Origin: an uncultured Amylibacter sp.
Lineage (GTDB): Bacteria > Pseudomonadota > Alphaproteobacteria > Rhodobacterales > Rhodobacteraceae
Assembly: GCA_937944065.1 (NCBI GenBank)
Contig: CALDZS010000274.1
Span: 1-5,337, forward strand
Direction: 5' to 3'
DNA: 5,337 nt
The notes beneath the pieces are model-generated. The model did not search any database. It had not been told where the DNA came from and was given only the letters and a program-made list of their open reading frames with translations. A program made the translations under genes and the position numbers. Below are positions 1-5,337 of the stretch, in pieces. Each line of letters opens with the position of its first letter. Position 1 is the stretch's first letter.

Positions 1-105
1 TTTGTGGATGATGAAAGATTACGTCGTGCGATGATGCGGTCCTATATGGTCGCCCCTGGTGAATACCGACAAAGATTCAACTCAACCCACACCACAACGT
101 CATAG
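1..105 (+). CDS. 3' end of an unrecognised gene (partial)
   Basis: Frame 1 is open from the first base of the window and ends at a TAG, giving a 34-residue tail. It contains an arginine- and methionine-rich stretch (RLRRAMMRSYM) followed by APGEYRQRF and a Thr/Ser-rich end. The other two plus frames hit stops within about 35 bases, and no convincing minus-strand reading frame covers the stretch. The residue mix looks protein-like, but an open run of this length can occur by chance. I do not recognise the family and assign no function. The gene would converge on the minus-strand endopeptidase gene, with only about 80 bases between their stop codons. Confidence 0.42.
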   Translation, partial: FVDDERLRRAMMRSYMVAPGEYRQRFNSTHTTTS

Positions 106-137
106 AGTGTGTTCAACATTGGCTTGGGCTTAAGCAC

Positions 138-161
138 AAAAAAGGCCGCATAACGCGGCCT
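138..161 (-). terminator. Intrinsic terminator of the DUF882 endopeptidase gene
   Basis: A perfect 7-bp GC-rich stem (AGGCCGC at 143-149 pairing with GCGGCCT at 155-161, 5-base loop) is flanked on its left by an A-tract. Read on the minus strand, the hairpin is followed by a run of T, the classical Rho-independent layout. It lies about 25 bases past the stop codon of the minus-strand gene. On the plus strand the hairpin is followed by TAACTTATAA rather than a T-run, so it would be at best a weak terminator for the gene ending at 105. Confidence 0.78.
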
Positions 162-186
162 AACTTATAATCGATGTATGGTAGGC

Positions 187-759
187 TTAGCTACTCCAAG
201 TACGGATAGGTCCGCTATCGACGTGCACAAATCCAGAACGATGATACTTTCCAACGCCGCCATTGCGACCAGCCACAGCTGCCCGCGCGATAGAACTGAC
301 AGAACGTGATTTCAAGCGAACGTCAGATGCTTGCGCGCGCACGTGATAGCTTTTGGATGCGACACCACGGCTGCGGCGGCGCAGCATGTTATTTGTGCGC
401 GAGGTGCGATAGCCAGATAGCAACGTGAAGGGTTCAGATGTGCGCAACCGTGCGTGGGTCGCTGCGATCACATTGATCAAACCTTTGTCCATGGTCGCAA
501 CTGAGTTTTCGCGCCAGTCGCGCATGAAATAATTAATCTCTTTTAAGGCAGGGTTAATGTATTGGCCGTCTATCCAATAGATCGTGTCAACAGTTTCACC
601 AGTGCGATCACTGCGAAGATGGATACGACGAATATTGCCAGCCCCTTTAACATATCCGAATGTGCCTGCGTATGTGGGTGCTGCGCTAACCATGGTGATC
701 CCAGCAAATGCGCCCAAAAGTGATCGCCGCGACACAGCGGAGCTGTTTTGATCAGTCAT
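187..759 (-). CDS. Tat-exported DUF882 / M15-like murein endopeptidase (MepK/YcbK-like)
   Basis: A 190-residue exported protein of the DUF882 (peptidase M15-like) family. The E. coli member MepK (YcbK) is a periplasmic zinc endopeptidase that cuts peptidoglycan crosslinks, including the 3-3 type. Residues 10-15 (SRRSLL) form a twin-arginine motif, followed by a hydrophobic segment and a probable cleavage site near A31, so Tat export to the periplasm is likely. The family core is intact: SGYRT at 115-119, zinc-ligand candidates H139 and D146 (H-x6-D), and H179 in FVHVDSG near the C-terminus. The ATG at 759 is preferred over an upstream TTG at 810: it places the Tat motif near the N-terminus, and a GAGGA sequence lies about 12 bases upstream. 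The gene is monocistronic, divergent from the L,D-transpeptidase and closed by its own terminator. Family assignment is firm; the exact bond cleaved is inferred from MepK. Confidence 0.93.
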   Translation of the reverse strand: MTDQNSSAVSRRSLLGAFAGITMVSAAPTYAGTFGYVKGAGNIRRIHLRSDRTGETVDTIYWIDGQYINPALKEINYFMRDWRENSVATMDKGLINVIAATHARLRTSEPFTLLSGYRTSRTNNMLRRRSRGVASKSYHVRAQASDVRLKSRSVSSIARAAVAGRNGGVGKYHRSGFVHVDSGPIRTWSS

Positions 760-834
760 AGTAGTAACCCGTCCTCGAAATTGTGACCCTATGTTGGGCC
801 TTTGTCCCAATTGTTTTCACGTTTGGGTGATTGT

Positions 835-863
835 GTTATCGCACAGGCCGATTCGTATTCCAA
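835..863 (-). promoter_or_regulatory. Candidate sigma-70 type promoter for the endopeptidase gene
   Basis: On the minus strand, TTGGAA (863-858) and GATAAC (840-835) are separated by exactly 17 bases, an acceptable match to TTGACA-N17-TATAAT (4 of 6 in each box). Transcription would begin near position 828, giving a leader of roughly 70 bases before the ATG at 759. This is pattern matching only. Confidence 0.33.
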
Positions 864-985
864 GCTTTAGTTTAAAGTAGAGCGAAATTTTGCTTAAATT
901 GCAGAGGGTTAGCAGCACTCTCAAATTGGGTATTTTTTGAACCCGTTTTGTTCTACTGAATTCAGGGCAATTTTGGAACTTTGAG

Positions 986-1034
986 CGGCATTTTGCCGAT
1001 AGAATGCACACTAAAGGACTACACTTTTTGCCGA
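986..1034. repeat. Repeated TTTTGCCGA boxes with an inverted copy, possible operator
   Basis: The nonamer TTTTGCCGA occurs at 991-999 and again at 1026-1034, a start-to-start distance of 35 bases. The first copy also forms a perfect inverted repeat, CGGCA-TTT-TGCCG (986-998). The second copy falls inside the candidate plus-strand promoter. Such an arrangement could be a regulator binding site acting on the L,D-transpeptidase or on both divergent genes. The motif is short and the surroundings are AT-rich, so coincidence is possible. Confidence 0.32.
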
Positions 1035-1047
1035 ACATCTCTATATA
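1018..1047 (+). promoter_or_regulatory. Weak candidate promoter for the L,D-transpeptidase gene
   Basis: A good -10 box, TATATA (1042-1047), lies about 28 bases upstream of the ATG cluster. The best -35 partner with 18-base spacing is ACTACA (1018-1023), which matches the consensus only in its last three bases. A start near 1054 would give a leader of only about 20-27 bases. A non-sigma-70 or activator-dependent promoter is equally possible. Confidence 0.25.
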
Positions 1048-1074
1048 ACCTTACAGCAGGCATTTTTTTTGGGG

Positions 1075-2700
1075 ATGATGATGATTTTTTTAACTCGCAA
1101 GTCGCTTAAGGCGGTTGGTATTGCGCTGGTAGCTGTTGGCTTGAACTTGGCAAATGCTGACATGAGCGTGGCACAAAGCCTTCTTTATCCAGGTATTCAA
1201 AAGAATGTAACCAAAGTCAGTGCACGTGACAAAGGCCTTGCGGAGTTTTACGCAGAACGACGTTTCAAGCCGATTTGGGTGGGACAACAGAACGCGTCTC
1301 GTCGAAACGCTTTTATCAAGGTATTGCGCAACGCAGGCGACCATGGTTTGCCCGTGTCACGCTATGACCCCAAGGGTTTGCAGAACGCATTGCGCACTGC
1401 GCGCAGTCCTGATCAACGCGGCGCAGCTGAAATACTCGCTTCTTTGACGATGATAAAGTATGCGCGCGACGTGTCTTCTGGTGTTTTGAACCCTAGCAGT
1501 GTCGATCCTGAAATTGCGGTTACAACACGCAAACTGGGGTCCAAGGGTCTTTTGACCAATTTCACAAAAAGTTCGCCCAAAGCCTACTTAGAAAGATTGT
1601 CACCACGCAATTCTGAATATGTAAAACTGCTGGAAGAGCGTAAGCGCTTGATGAAATCAATGCGTGGCGCAGAAACTCCGGACGTGCCTTTGGCGACGAT
1701 CAAGCCAGGCATCAGTGCCAAGAACGTGAAATTGATGCGCCGTAAACTGTCCGCTCTTGGGTACGGTAATCTTGGCGGGTCTTCAACATATGACGCTAAA
1801 CTGGTCAAGGTTGTGAAAAAGTTCCAAAAAGATCGCGGCCTAGGTGCCGACGGTGTTGTCGGTCCTGCAACGATCAAAGCGATGAATTTTGGGCCGAAGT
1901 CGCAGATGACCAAGGTTCTGGTGAACCTAGAACGTCAGCGTTGGATGAACTTTGCCCGTGGCACGCGGCATGTTTCGGTTAACCTGCCTGATTATTCGGT
2001 TTCTATGATTGATAATGGTAAGGTTACATTCAAGTCACGCACTGTGATCGGTCAAACCAAAGATGATTTCAGAACCCCTGAATTCTATGACAAAATGACC
2101 CACATGGTGATCAACCCGACGTGGAACGTTCCCAAATCAATAGCGGTTAAAGAATATGTTCCGATCATTCTGAAGGATCGTAATTTCCTAAGTAAACGCA
2201 ACATGGTTATGGTAAACGCTTCTGGCAATGCCGTGCGTCCAAGTCTTGGTGAGCTTGCGAAATATAACAAAGATAACTTCAAAACCTTCCCGTATTTCAT
2301 CAAGCAACGACCTGACCCTGCAAACGCATTAGGTTTGGTCAAATTCATGTTCCCGAACAAATTCAATATCTATCTGCATGACACACCGTCCAAGCCTTTG
2401 TTCAACAAAGAGGTCCGCGCGTTCAGCCACGGGTGTGTTCGTGTGCATCAGCCGTTTGATTTTGCTTATAAACTGTTGGAAAAACAATCAAGTAACCCAG
2501 AGGCTATGTTCAAAAAACTACTGGACACGAAAGAAGAGAAATTCGTGAACCTGAAAAAATCAGTACCAGTGTATATCACATACCGCACGGTTTATTTCGA
2601 TGGTGGCGATCGCCCGATCTATCGCTCAGACATTTATGGCCGCGATGCGAAAGTTTACAATGCCCTTAAACGCGCAGGTGTTTCGTTGGGATCATCTTGA
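1075..2700 (+). CDS. YcbB/LdtD-like L,D-transpeptidase
   Basis: A 541-residue exported murein L,D-transpeptidase of the YcbB/LdtD type, which joins peptidoglycan stem peptides by 3-3 (mDAP-mDAP) links in the periplasm. Residues about 7-34 form a signal peptide (LTRKSLKAVGIALVAVGL, then a small-residue region). A scaffold domain follows at about 35-195, a PG_binding_1 domain at about 210-270 (KLMRRKLSALGYG to DGVVGPATIKAMN), the conserved LERQRWM at 285-291, and a YkuD catalytic domain from about 298 to 470. The active site is complete: H435 in LHDTP, and SHGCVR at 451-456 with catalytic C454. The C-terminal VPVYITYRTVYFD and DIYGRD segments are typical of the subfamily. Three ATGs (1075, 1078, 1081) stand in a row. 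A GGGG at 1071-1074 abuts the first but is spaced six bases from the third, so 1081 is a fair alternative start. E. coli LdtD is longer (about 615 residues), but no domain is missing. Confidence 0.95.
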   Translation: MMMIFLTRKSLKAVGIALVAVGLNLANADMSVAQSLLYPGIQKNVTKVSARDKGLAEFYAERRFKPIWVGQQNASRRNAFIKVLRNAGDHGLPVSRYDPKGLQNALRTARSPDQRGAAEILASLTMIKYARDVSSGVLNPSSVDPEIAVTTRKLGSKGLLTNFTKSSPKAYLERLSPRNSEYVKLLEERKRLMKSMRGAETPDVPLATIKPGISAKNVKLMRRKLSALGYGNLGGSSTYDAKLVKVVKKFQKDRGLGADGVVGPATIKAMNFGPKSQMTKVLVNLERQRWMNFARGTRHVSVNLPDYSVSMIDNGKVTFKSRTVIGQTKDDFRTPEFYDKMTHMVINPTWNVPKSIAVKEYVPIILKDRNFLSKRNMVMVNASGNAVRPSLGELAKYNKDNFKTFPYFIKQRPDPANALGLVKFMFPNKFNIYLHDTPSKPLFNKEVRAFSHGCVRVHQPFDFAYKLLEKQSSNPEAMFKKLLDTKEEKFVNLKKSVPVYITYRTVYFDGGDRPIYRSDIYGRDAKVYNALKRAGVSLGSS

Positions 2701-2729
2701 CGACATCCTCGAAATTAGCGAATGAACAG

Positions 2730-2760
2730 GGGCGCCAAGATGATTGGCGCCCTTTTTATT
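2730..2760 (+). terminator. Strong intrinsic terminator between the L,D-transpeptidase and lpxD
   Basis: A perfect 9-bp stem (GGGCGCCAA at 2730-2738 with TTGGCGCCC at 2744-2752) has a 5-base loop and is followed directly by TTTTTATT. It lies 30 bases after the transpeptidase stop codon and ends only about ten bases before the lpxD ATG. It should separate the two transcription units, unless it works as an attenuator for read-through into lpxD. Confidence 0.9.
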
Positions 2761-2770
2761 GGAAAGAGCT

Positions 2771-3865
2771 ATGACTGAACTGACCATCAAAGATATCGCC
2801 AACGCCTTGGGTGCCGAAGCTGTCGGCGACCTATCAATGCGCGTGGCGCAGGTGGCAGAGCCGCACAAAGCGGCCGCTGGTGATTTGGCCTTGGCGATGG
2901 AACCGTCATATGAGGCGGCGTTGCGTGATGGTAATGCCACCGCTGCGATTGTTTGGGCGGGTGCCGATTGGCAAGAAATGGGGCTGCAGGCTGCGATTTT
3001 GTCACCGCGATCGCGTTATATTTTGTCGGGCATATCTCATGTATTTGAAAAGGCGCCTGAAATTGAAGCAGGCGTTCATCCGATGGCATTGGTTCACCCC
3101 ACTGCCACTATCGGTGAAGGTGCTGCAATTGGGCCGTTTTGTACCATAGGTGCGCGGGCTGTTATCGGTGCGAATGCCCGTATGGTCAGCCATTGTACGA
3201 TCGGTGAGGATGCCGTGATTGGCGACGATATGTTGCTATATTCAGGGGTGCGCATCGGCGCGCGCTGTAAAATCGGATCAGGGTTCATTTGCCAATCTAA
3301 TACCGTCGTGGGTGCCGATGGGTTTTCCTATGTCACGCCGCAACCAGGTGCAGTGGAAGAGGCGAAAAAAACCGGACAGATTACAGGGGCCAGCCGGACT
3401 GATGGGTTTGCACGTATCAATTCACTGGGCGCCGTTACTTTGGGTGATAATGTCGAAATGGGTGCAAATTGTGCGATCGATCGTGGCACTATTTCGAACA
3501 CCACGATTGGTGATGGTACAAAGCTAGATAACCTCGTGCATGTCGGTCACAACGTGACTGTAGGAAAAACCTGCCTGTTGTGTGGTCAAGTTGGCATCGC
3601 AGGCAGCACTGTGATTGGTGACCGCGTCGTTCTGGGCGGGCAGGTTGGGGTCGCAGATCACATTACCATCGGGTCGGATGTAATTGCTGCAGGCAAGTCT
3701 GGTATTTCATCGAATGTACCGTCAGGTCGTTTGATGATGGGAAGTCCCGCAATGAAGATGGATCAGAATATCGAAAGCTACAAGGCGCTGCGACGTCTGC
3801 CGCGTTTGGTCAAAAAGGTCGAAGCGTTGCAAAAAGCGGTTTCAAACAAGCCTGATATCTCGTAA
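2771..3865 (+). CDS. lpxD: UDP-3-O-(3-hydroxyacyl)glucosamine N-acyltransferase
   Basis: LpxD transfers a 3-hydroxyacyl chain from acyl-ACP to the 2-amino group of UDP-3-O-acyl-glucosamine, the third step of cytoplasmic lipid A synthesis. The 364-residue protein has the family layout: a uridine-binding N-terminal domain (about 1-98), a long left-handed beta-helix of hexapeptide repeats (about 108-310, for example ATIGEGAAIGPF), and a C-terminal helical tail (SYKALRRLPRLVKKVEAL). The catalytic histidine is H260 in VGHNV, and GADGF lies at 181-185. Compared with E. coli LpxD (341 residues), an extra loop follows GADGFSY at about 188-216, a feature I associate with alphaproteobacterial LpxD. ATG 2771 has GGAAAGAG just upstream; a TTG at 2744 lies inside the terminator stem and is rejected. 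The usual bamA, skp, fabZ and lpxA neighbours are absent. Instead a carrier protein and a ketosynthase follow, so this may be a second, specialised lpxD. Confidence 0.95.
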   Translation: MTELTIKDIANALGAEAVGDLSMRVAQVAEPHKAAAGDLALAMEPSYEAALRDGNATAAIVWAGADWQEMGLQAAILSPRSRYILSGISHVFEKAPEIEAGVHPMALVHPTATIGEGAAIGPFCTIGARAVIGANARMVSHCTIGEDAVIGDDMLLYSGVRIGARCKIGSGFICQSNTVVGADGFSYVTPQPGAVEEAKKTGQITGASRTDGFARINSLGAVTLGDNVEMGANCAIDRGTISNTTIGDGTKLDNLVHVGHNVTVGKTCLLCGQVGIAGSTVIGDRVVLGGQVGVADHITIGSDVIAAGKSGISSNVPSGRLMMGSPAMKMDQNIESYKALRRLPRLVKKVEALQKAVSNKPDIS

Positions 3866-3901
3866 AATTCGCCAAAATCTACTAATTGGAACCCACATCC
3901 C

Positions 3902-4162
3902 ATGTCGGTCGAACAAAAGATCATCGAAATCTTGGCAGAACAAGCGGTTTTGGAGCCGTCAGACATCTCGGCTGAGATGAAGCTAGAAGATATTGGTTTA
4001 GACAGTATGGGCTTGGTCGAGACTGTTTTTGCCATCGAAGAAACCTTTGATGTTTCTGTTCCATTCAATGCCAACGAGCCGGAAAAATCGGACTTCGACC
4101 TAAGCTCTGTTGCGTCGATCGTAACCGCCGTCGAGGCGCTGTTGGTCAAGAAAGATGGCTAG
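3902..4162 (+). CDS. Specialised acyl carrier protein (NodF-like)
   Basis: An 86-residue acidic acyl carrier protein. The phosphopantetheine attachment site is S35 in GLDSMGLVE, preceded by MKLEDIG and followed by the helix-II-like VETVFAIEETFDVSVPF. After this the protein has a longer acidic linker (NANEPEKSDFD, about 57-67) before the last helix (SVASIVTAVEALLVKK) than housekeeping AcpP. The helix-loop pattern resembles rhizobial NodF as I remember it, and AcpXL is a second possible relative. Only 36 bases separate it from lpxD and 6 bases from the downstream ketosynthase, so the three genes probably form one operon. No strong Shine-Dalgarno precedes the ATG (only a GGAA about 12 bases away). 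It probably carries the growing chain for the adjacent ketosynthase and may donate it to LpxD. The carrier role is certain; the cargo is unknown. Confidence 0.92.
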   Translation: MSVEQKIIEILAEQAVLEPSDISAEMKLEDIGLDSMGLVETVFAIEETFDVSVPFNANEPEKSDFDLSSVASIVTAVEALLVKKDG

Positions 4163-4168
4163 CCAGAC

Positions 4169-5337
4169 ATGAAACGGGTCGTGATCACGGGACAGGGCAC
4201 GATCAACGCTTTGGGCGGTAATGTCGCCGAAACGGTGCAAGGGTTTGCAGATGCGCGGTCAGGGATTTGCGGGTTAGAATTTACCGATGTAGAGCGCTTG
4301 TCGATCCGCATTGGCGCACAGATCAAGTCGCACGATCCTAACGCATTGTTCACACGGCAACAAATCAGCCTTTACGATAGGTTTACACAGTTCGCACTGA
4401 TCGCTGCAAACGAGGCGATTGCCCAGTCTGGCCTTAATTTTGACGGCGAACTGTCTGAATTTTCAGGCGTAATTTTGGGAACAGCTGGCGGTGGTCTGCA
4501 AACCCAAGACGAGAATTACCGTACAGTTTACGAGCAGGGTAAGAACCGTGTGCACCCATTCGTCGTGCCGCGTTTGATGAATAATGCGGCCGTTTCCCAT
4601 GTCTCTATGGCGCATGCGCTGAAGGGTCCCAGCTTTACCGTGTCGACCGCGTGTGCGTCCAGTAATCACGCTATGGGGCAGGCGTTTCAGATGGTTCAGT
4701 CCGGTTCGGCCAAGGTGATGGTGACGGGCGGATCTGAAAGCATGTTGTGCTTTGGCGGGATCAAGGCGTGGGAAGGATTGCGCGTCATGTCCTCTACAGG
4801 GTGCAGACCGTTTTGCGCCAGTCGCGATGGCATGGTGCAAGGCGAGGGTGCCGCGATTTTCGTGTTCGAGGATTATGACCACGCAACTGCGCGCGGTGCG
4901 AATATTCTAGCCGAAGTTGCGGGCTTCGCCATGAGCTCTGACGCGGCCGATATCGTCACTCCCAGTTTGGGCGGTGCCCGGCGTGCTATTGTGGGTGCGC
5001 TGCAATCTGCGCAGATGAACCCCGAGGATGTTGGTTATATCAATGCCCATGGCACGGGTACGCGCGCCAATGACAAAACGGAAGTGGCCGCGATACGCGC
5101 AGCGTTCGGTGACCATGCGGGGCAGCTGATGGTGTCATCGACAAAATCCATGCACGGCCATGTCATCGGCGGGACGGGCGCAATAGAATTGTTGGCCTGT
5201 ATCGCCGCACTCAGGGATGGGATGATTGCGCCGACGGTTGGGCATCGCACCGATGATCCCGACTGCGATCTGGACGTTGTACCTAATCATGCCCGCCAAA
5301 AACCGGTTACAGCAACGCTAAGCAATGCATTTGCCTT
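4169..5337 (+). CDS. Beta-ketoacyl-ACP synthase, FabF/NodE-like (3' end cut by window)
   Basis: A condensing enzyme of the thiolase superfamily that elongates acyl-ACP with malonyl-ACP. The visible 389 residues start MKRVVITGQGTINALG. The full Cys-His-His site is present: C162 in STACASSNHA, H294 in NAHGTGT, and H331 in TKSMHGH (conserved K326 nearby). Other family marks are CRPF at 212-215, GEGAA at 225-229, and SNAFA at 385-389, where the window ends. Family length is about 400-415, so only the last 15-25 residues should be missing. Several segments (LAEVAGF, AADIVTPSLGG, FGDHAGQLMVSSTKSMHGH, DPDCDLDVVPN, SNAFA) resemble rhizobial NodE from memory more closely than FabF. The ATG lies 6 bases after the carrier-protein stop codon, consistent with translational coupling. 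All catalytic residues are present, so an active elongating synthase is likely; its chain-length or unsaturation preference cannot be read here. Confidence 0.94.
   Translation, partial: MKRVVITGQGTINALGGNVAETVQGFADARSGICGLEFTDVERLSIRIGAQIKSHDPNALFTRQQISLYDRFTQFALIAANEAIAQSGLNFDGELSEFSGVILGTAGGGLQTQDENYRTVYEQGKNRVHPFVVPRLMNNAAVSHVSMAHALKGPSFTVSTACASSNHAMGQAFQMVQSGSAKVMVTGGSESMLCFGGIKAWEGLRVMSSTGCRPFCASRDGMVQGEGAAIFVFEDYDHATARGANILAEVAGFAMSSDAADIVTPSLGGARRAIVGALQSAQMNPEDVGYINAHGTGTRANDKTEVAAIRAAFGDHAGQLMVSSTKSMHGHVIGGTGAIELLACIAALRDGMIAPTVGHRTDDPDCDLDVVPNHARQKPVTATLSNAFA

Larger units (their letters stand above)
760..1074. other. Divergent intergenic regulatory region
   Basis: This 315-base AT-rich stretch separates two divergently transcribed peptidoglycan genes and must hold both promoters. 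I see one reasonable minus-strand promoter (835-863), a weaker plus-strand one (1018-1047), an imperfect 14-bp palindrome at 881-894 (AGCGAAATTTTGCT, one mismatched pair), and a repeat cluster at 986-1034. A 73-residue minus-strand reading frame (817-1038) crosses it, but its composition is not protein-like and it has no recognisable domain, so I treat the region as non-coding. No tRNA, riboswitch or clear small RNA was recognised. Confidence 0.7.

Noticed and set aside
1..137. Short minus-strand reading frame below the DUF882 gene
   Set aside because: It is only about 25 codons after its ATG, has no ribosome binding site or recognisable product, and lies beyond the minus-strand terminator.
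760..810. N-terminal extension of the DUF882 protein to a TTG at 810
   Set aside because: It would put 17 unneeded residues ahead of a well-formed Tat signal; the ATG at 759 has a plausible ribosome binding site.
817..1038. 73-residue minus-strand reading frame between the divergent genes
   Set aside because: It has no recognisable domain, an unnatural Cys/Lys/Leu-rich composition, and it lies across the region that must hold both promoters.
772..2716. Shared 11-mer TCCTCGAAATT at 772-782 and 2706-2716
   Set aside because: A few shared 11-mers are expected by chance in a window this size, and the contexts (leader of one gene, tail of another) do not match.
2744..2770. N-terminal extension of LpxD to a TTG at 2744
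   Set aside because: The codon lies in the right arm of the terminator hairpin, while the ATG at 2771 has a purine-rich site just upstream and matches the family N-terminus.
4463..4882. 139-residue minus-strand reading frame inside the ketosynthase gene
   Set aside because: It is a shadow of a strongly conserved coding frame with a complete catalytic site on the plus strand; its own product shows no domain.

Overview
The window looks like a chromosomal cell-envelope region of an alphaproteobacterium, most likely a marine Rhodobacterales (roseobacter-type) species. This is inferred from protein flavour: a Tat-exported DUF882 protein, an alphaproteobacterial LpxD with an extra loop after its GADGF motif, and the roseobacter-like look of the L,D-transpeptidase. 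Base composition is moderate. No species name can be supported from the sequence alone.

Layout, left to right. Positions 1-105 are the likely 3' end of an unrecognised plus-strand gene. Positions 138-161 hold a minus-strand intrinsic terminator. It serves a Tat-exported, MepK/YcbK-like peptidoglycan endopeptidase (187-759, minus). A 315-base divergent intergenic region (760-1074) carries both promoters and a small repeat cluster. A YcbB/LdtD-like L,D-transpeptidase follows (1075-2700, plus) and ends at a strong intrinsic terminator (2730-2760). Only ten bases later comes lpxD (2771-3865), then a small acyl carrier protein (3902-4162), then a beta-ketoacyl-ACP synthase cut by the right edge (4169 to beyond 5337).

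The left half concerns peptidoglycan. One enzyme makes 3-3 crosslinks, and the divergent neighbour belongs to a family that in E. coli cleaves such crosslinks; ycbB and ycbK are also neighbours there. The right half concerns lipid A acylation. LpxD adds a 3-hydroxyacyl chain to UDP-acyl-glucosamine, and the two following genes look like a dedicated carrier and condensing enzyme.

The most interesting point is that this carrier/synthase pair resembles rhizobial NodF/NodE more than housekeeping AcpP/FabF, judged by remembered family motifs. Next to lpxD, this suggests a small pathway building a special acyl chain for lipid A or a related envelope lipid. That is inference. No CRISPR array, tRNA, rRNA, insertion sequence or phage element was seen.
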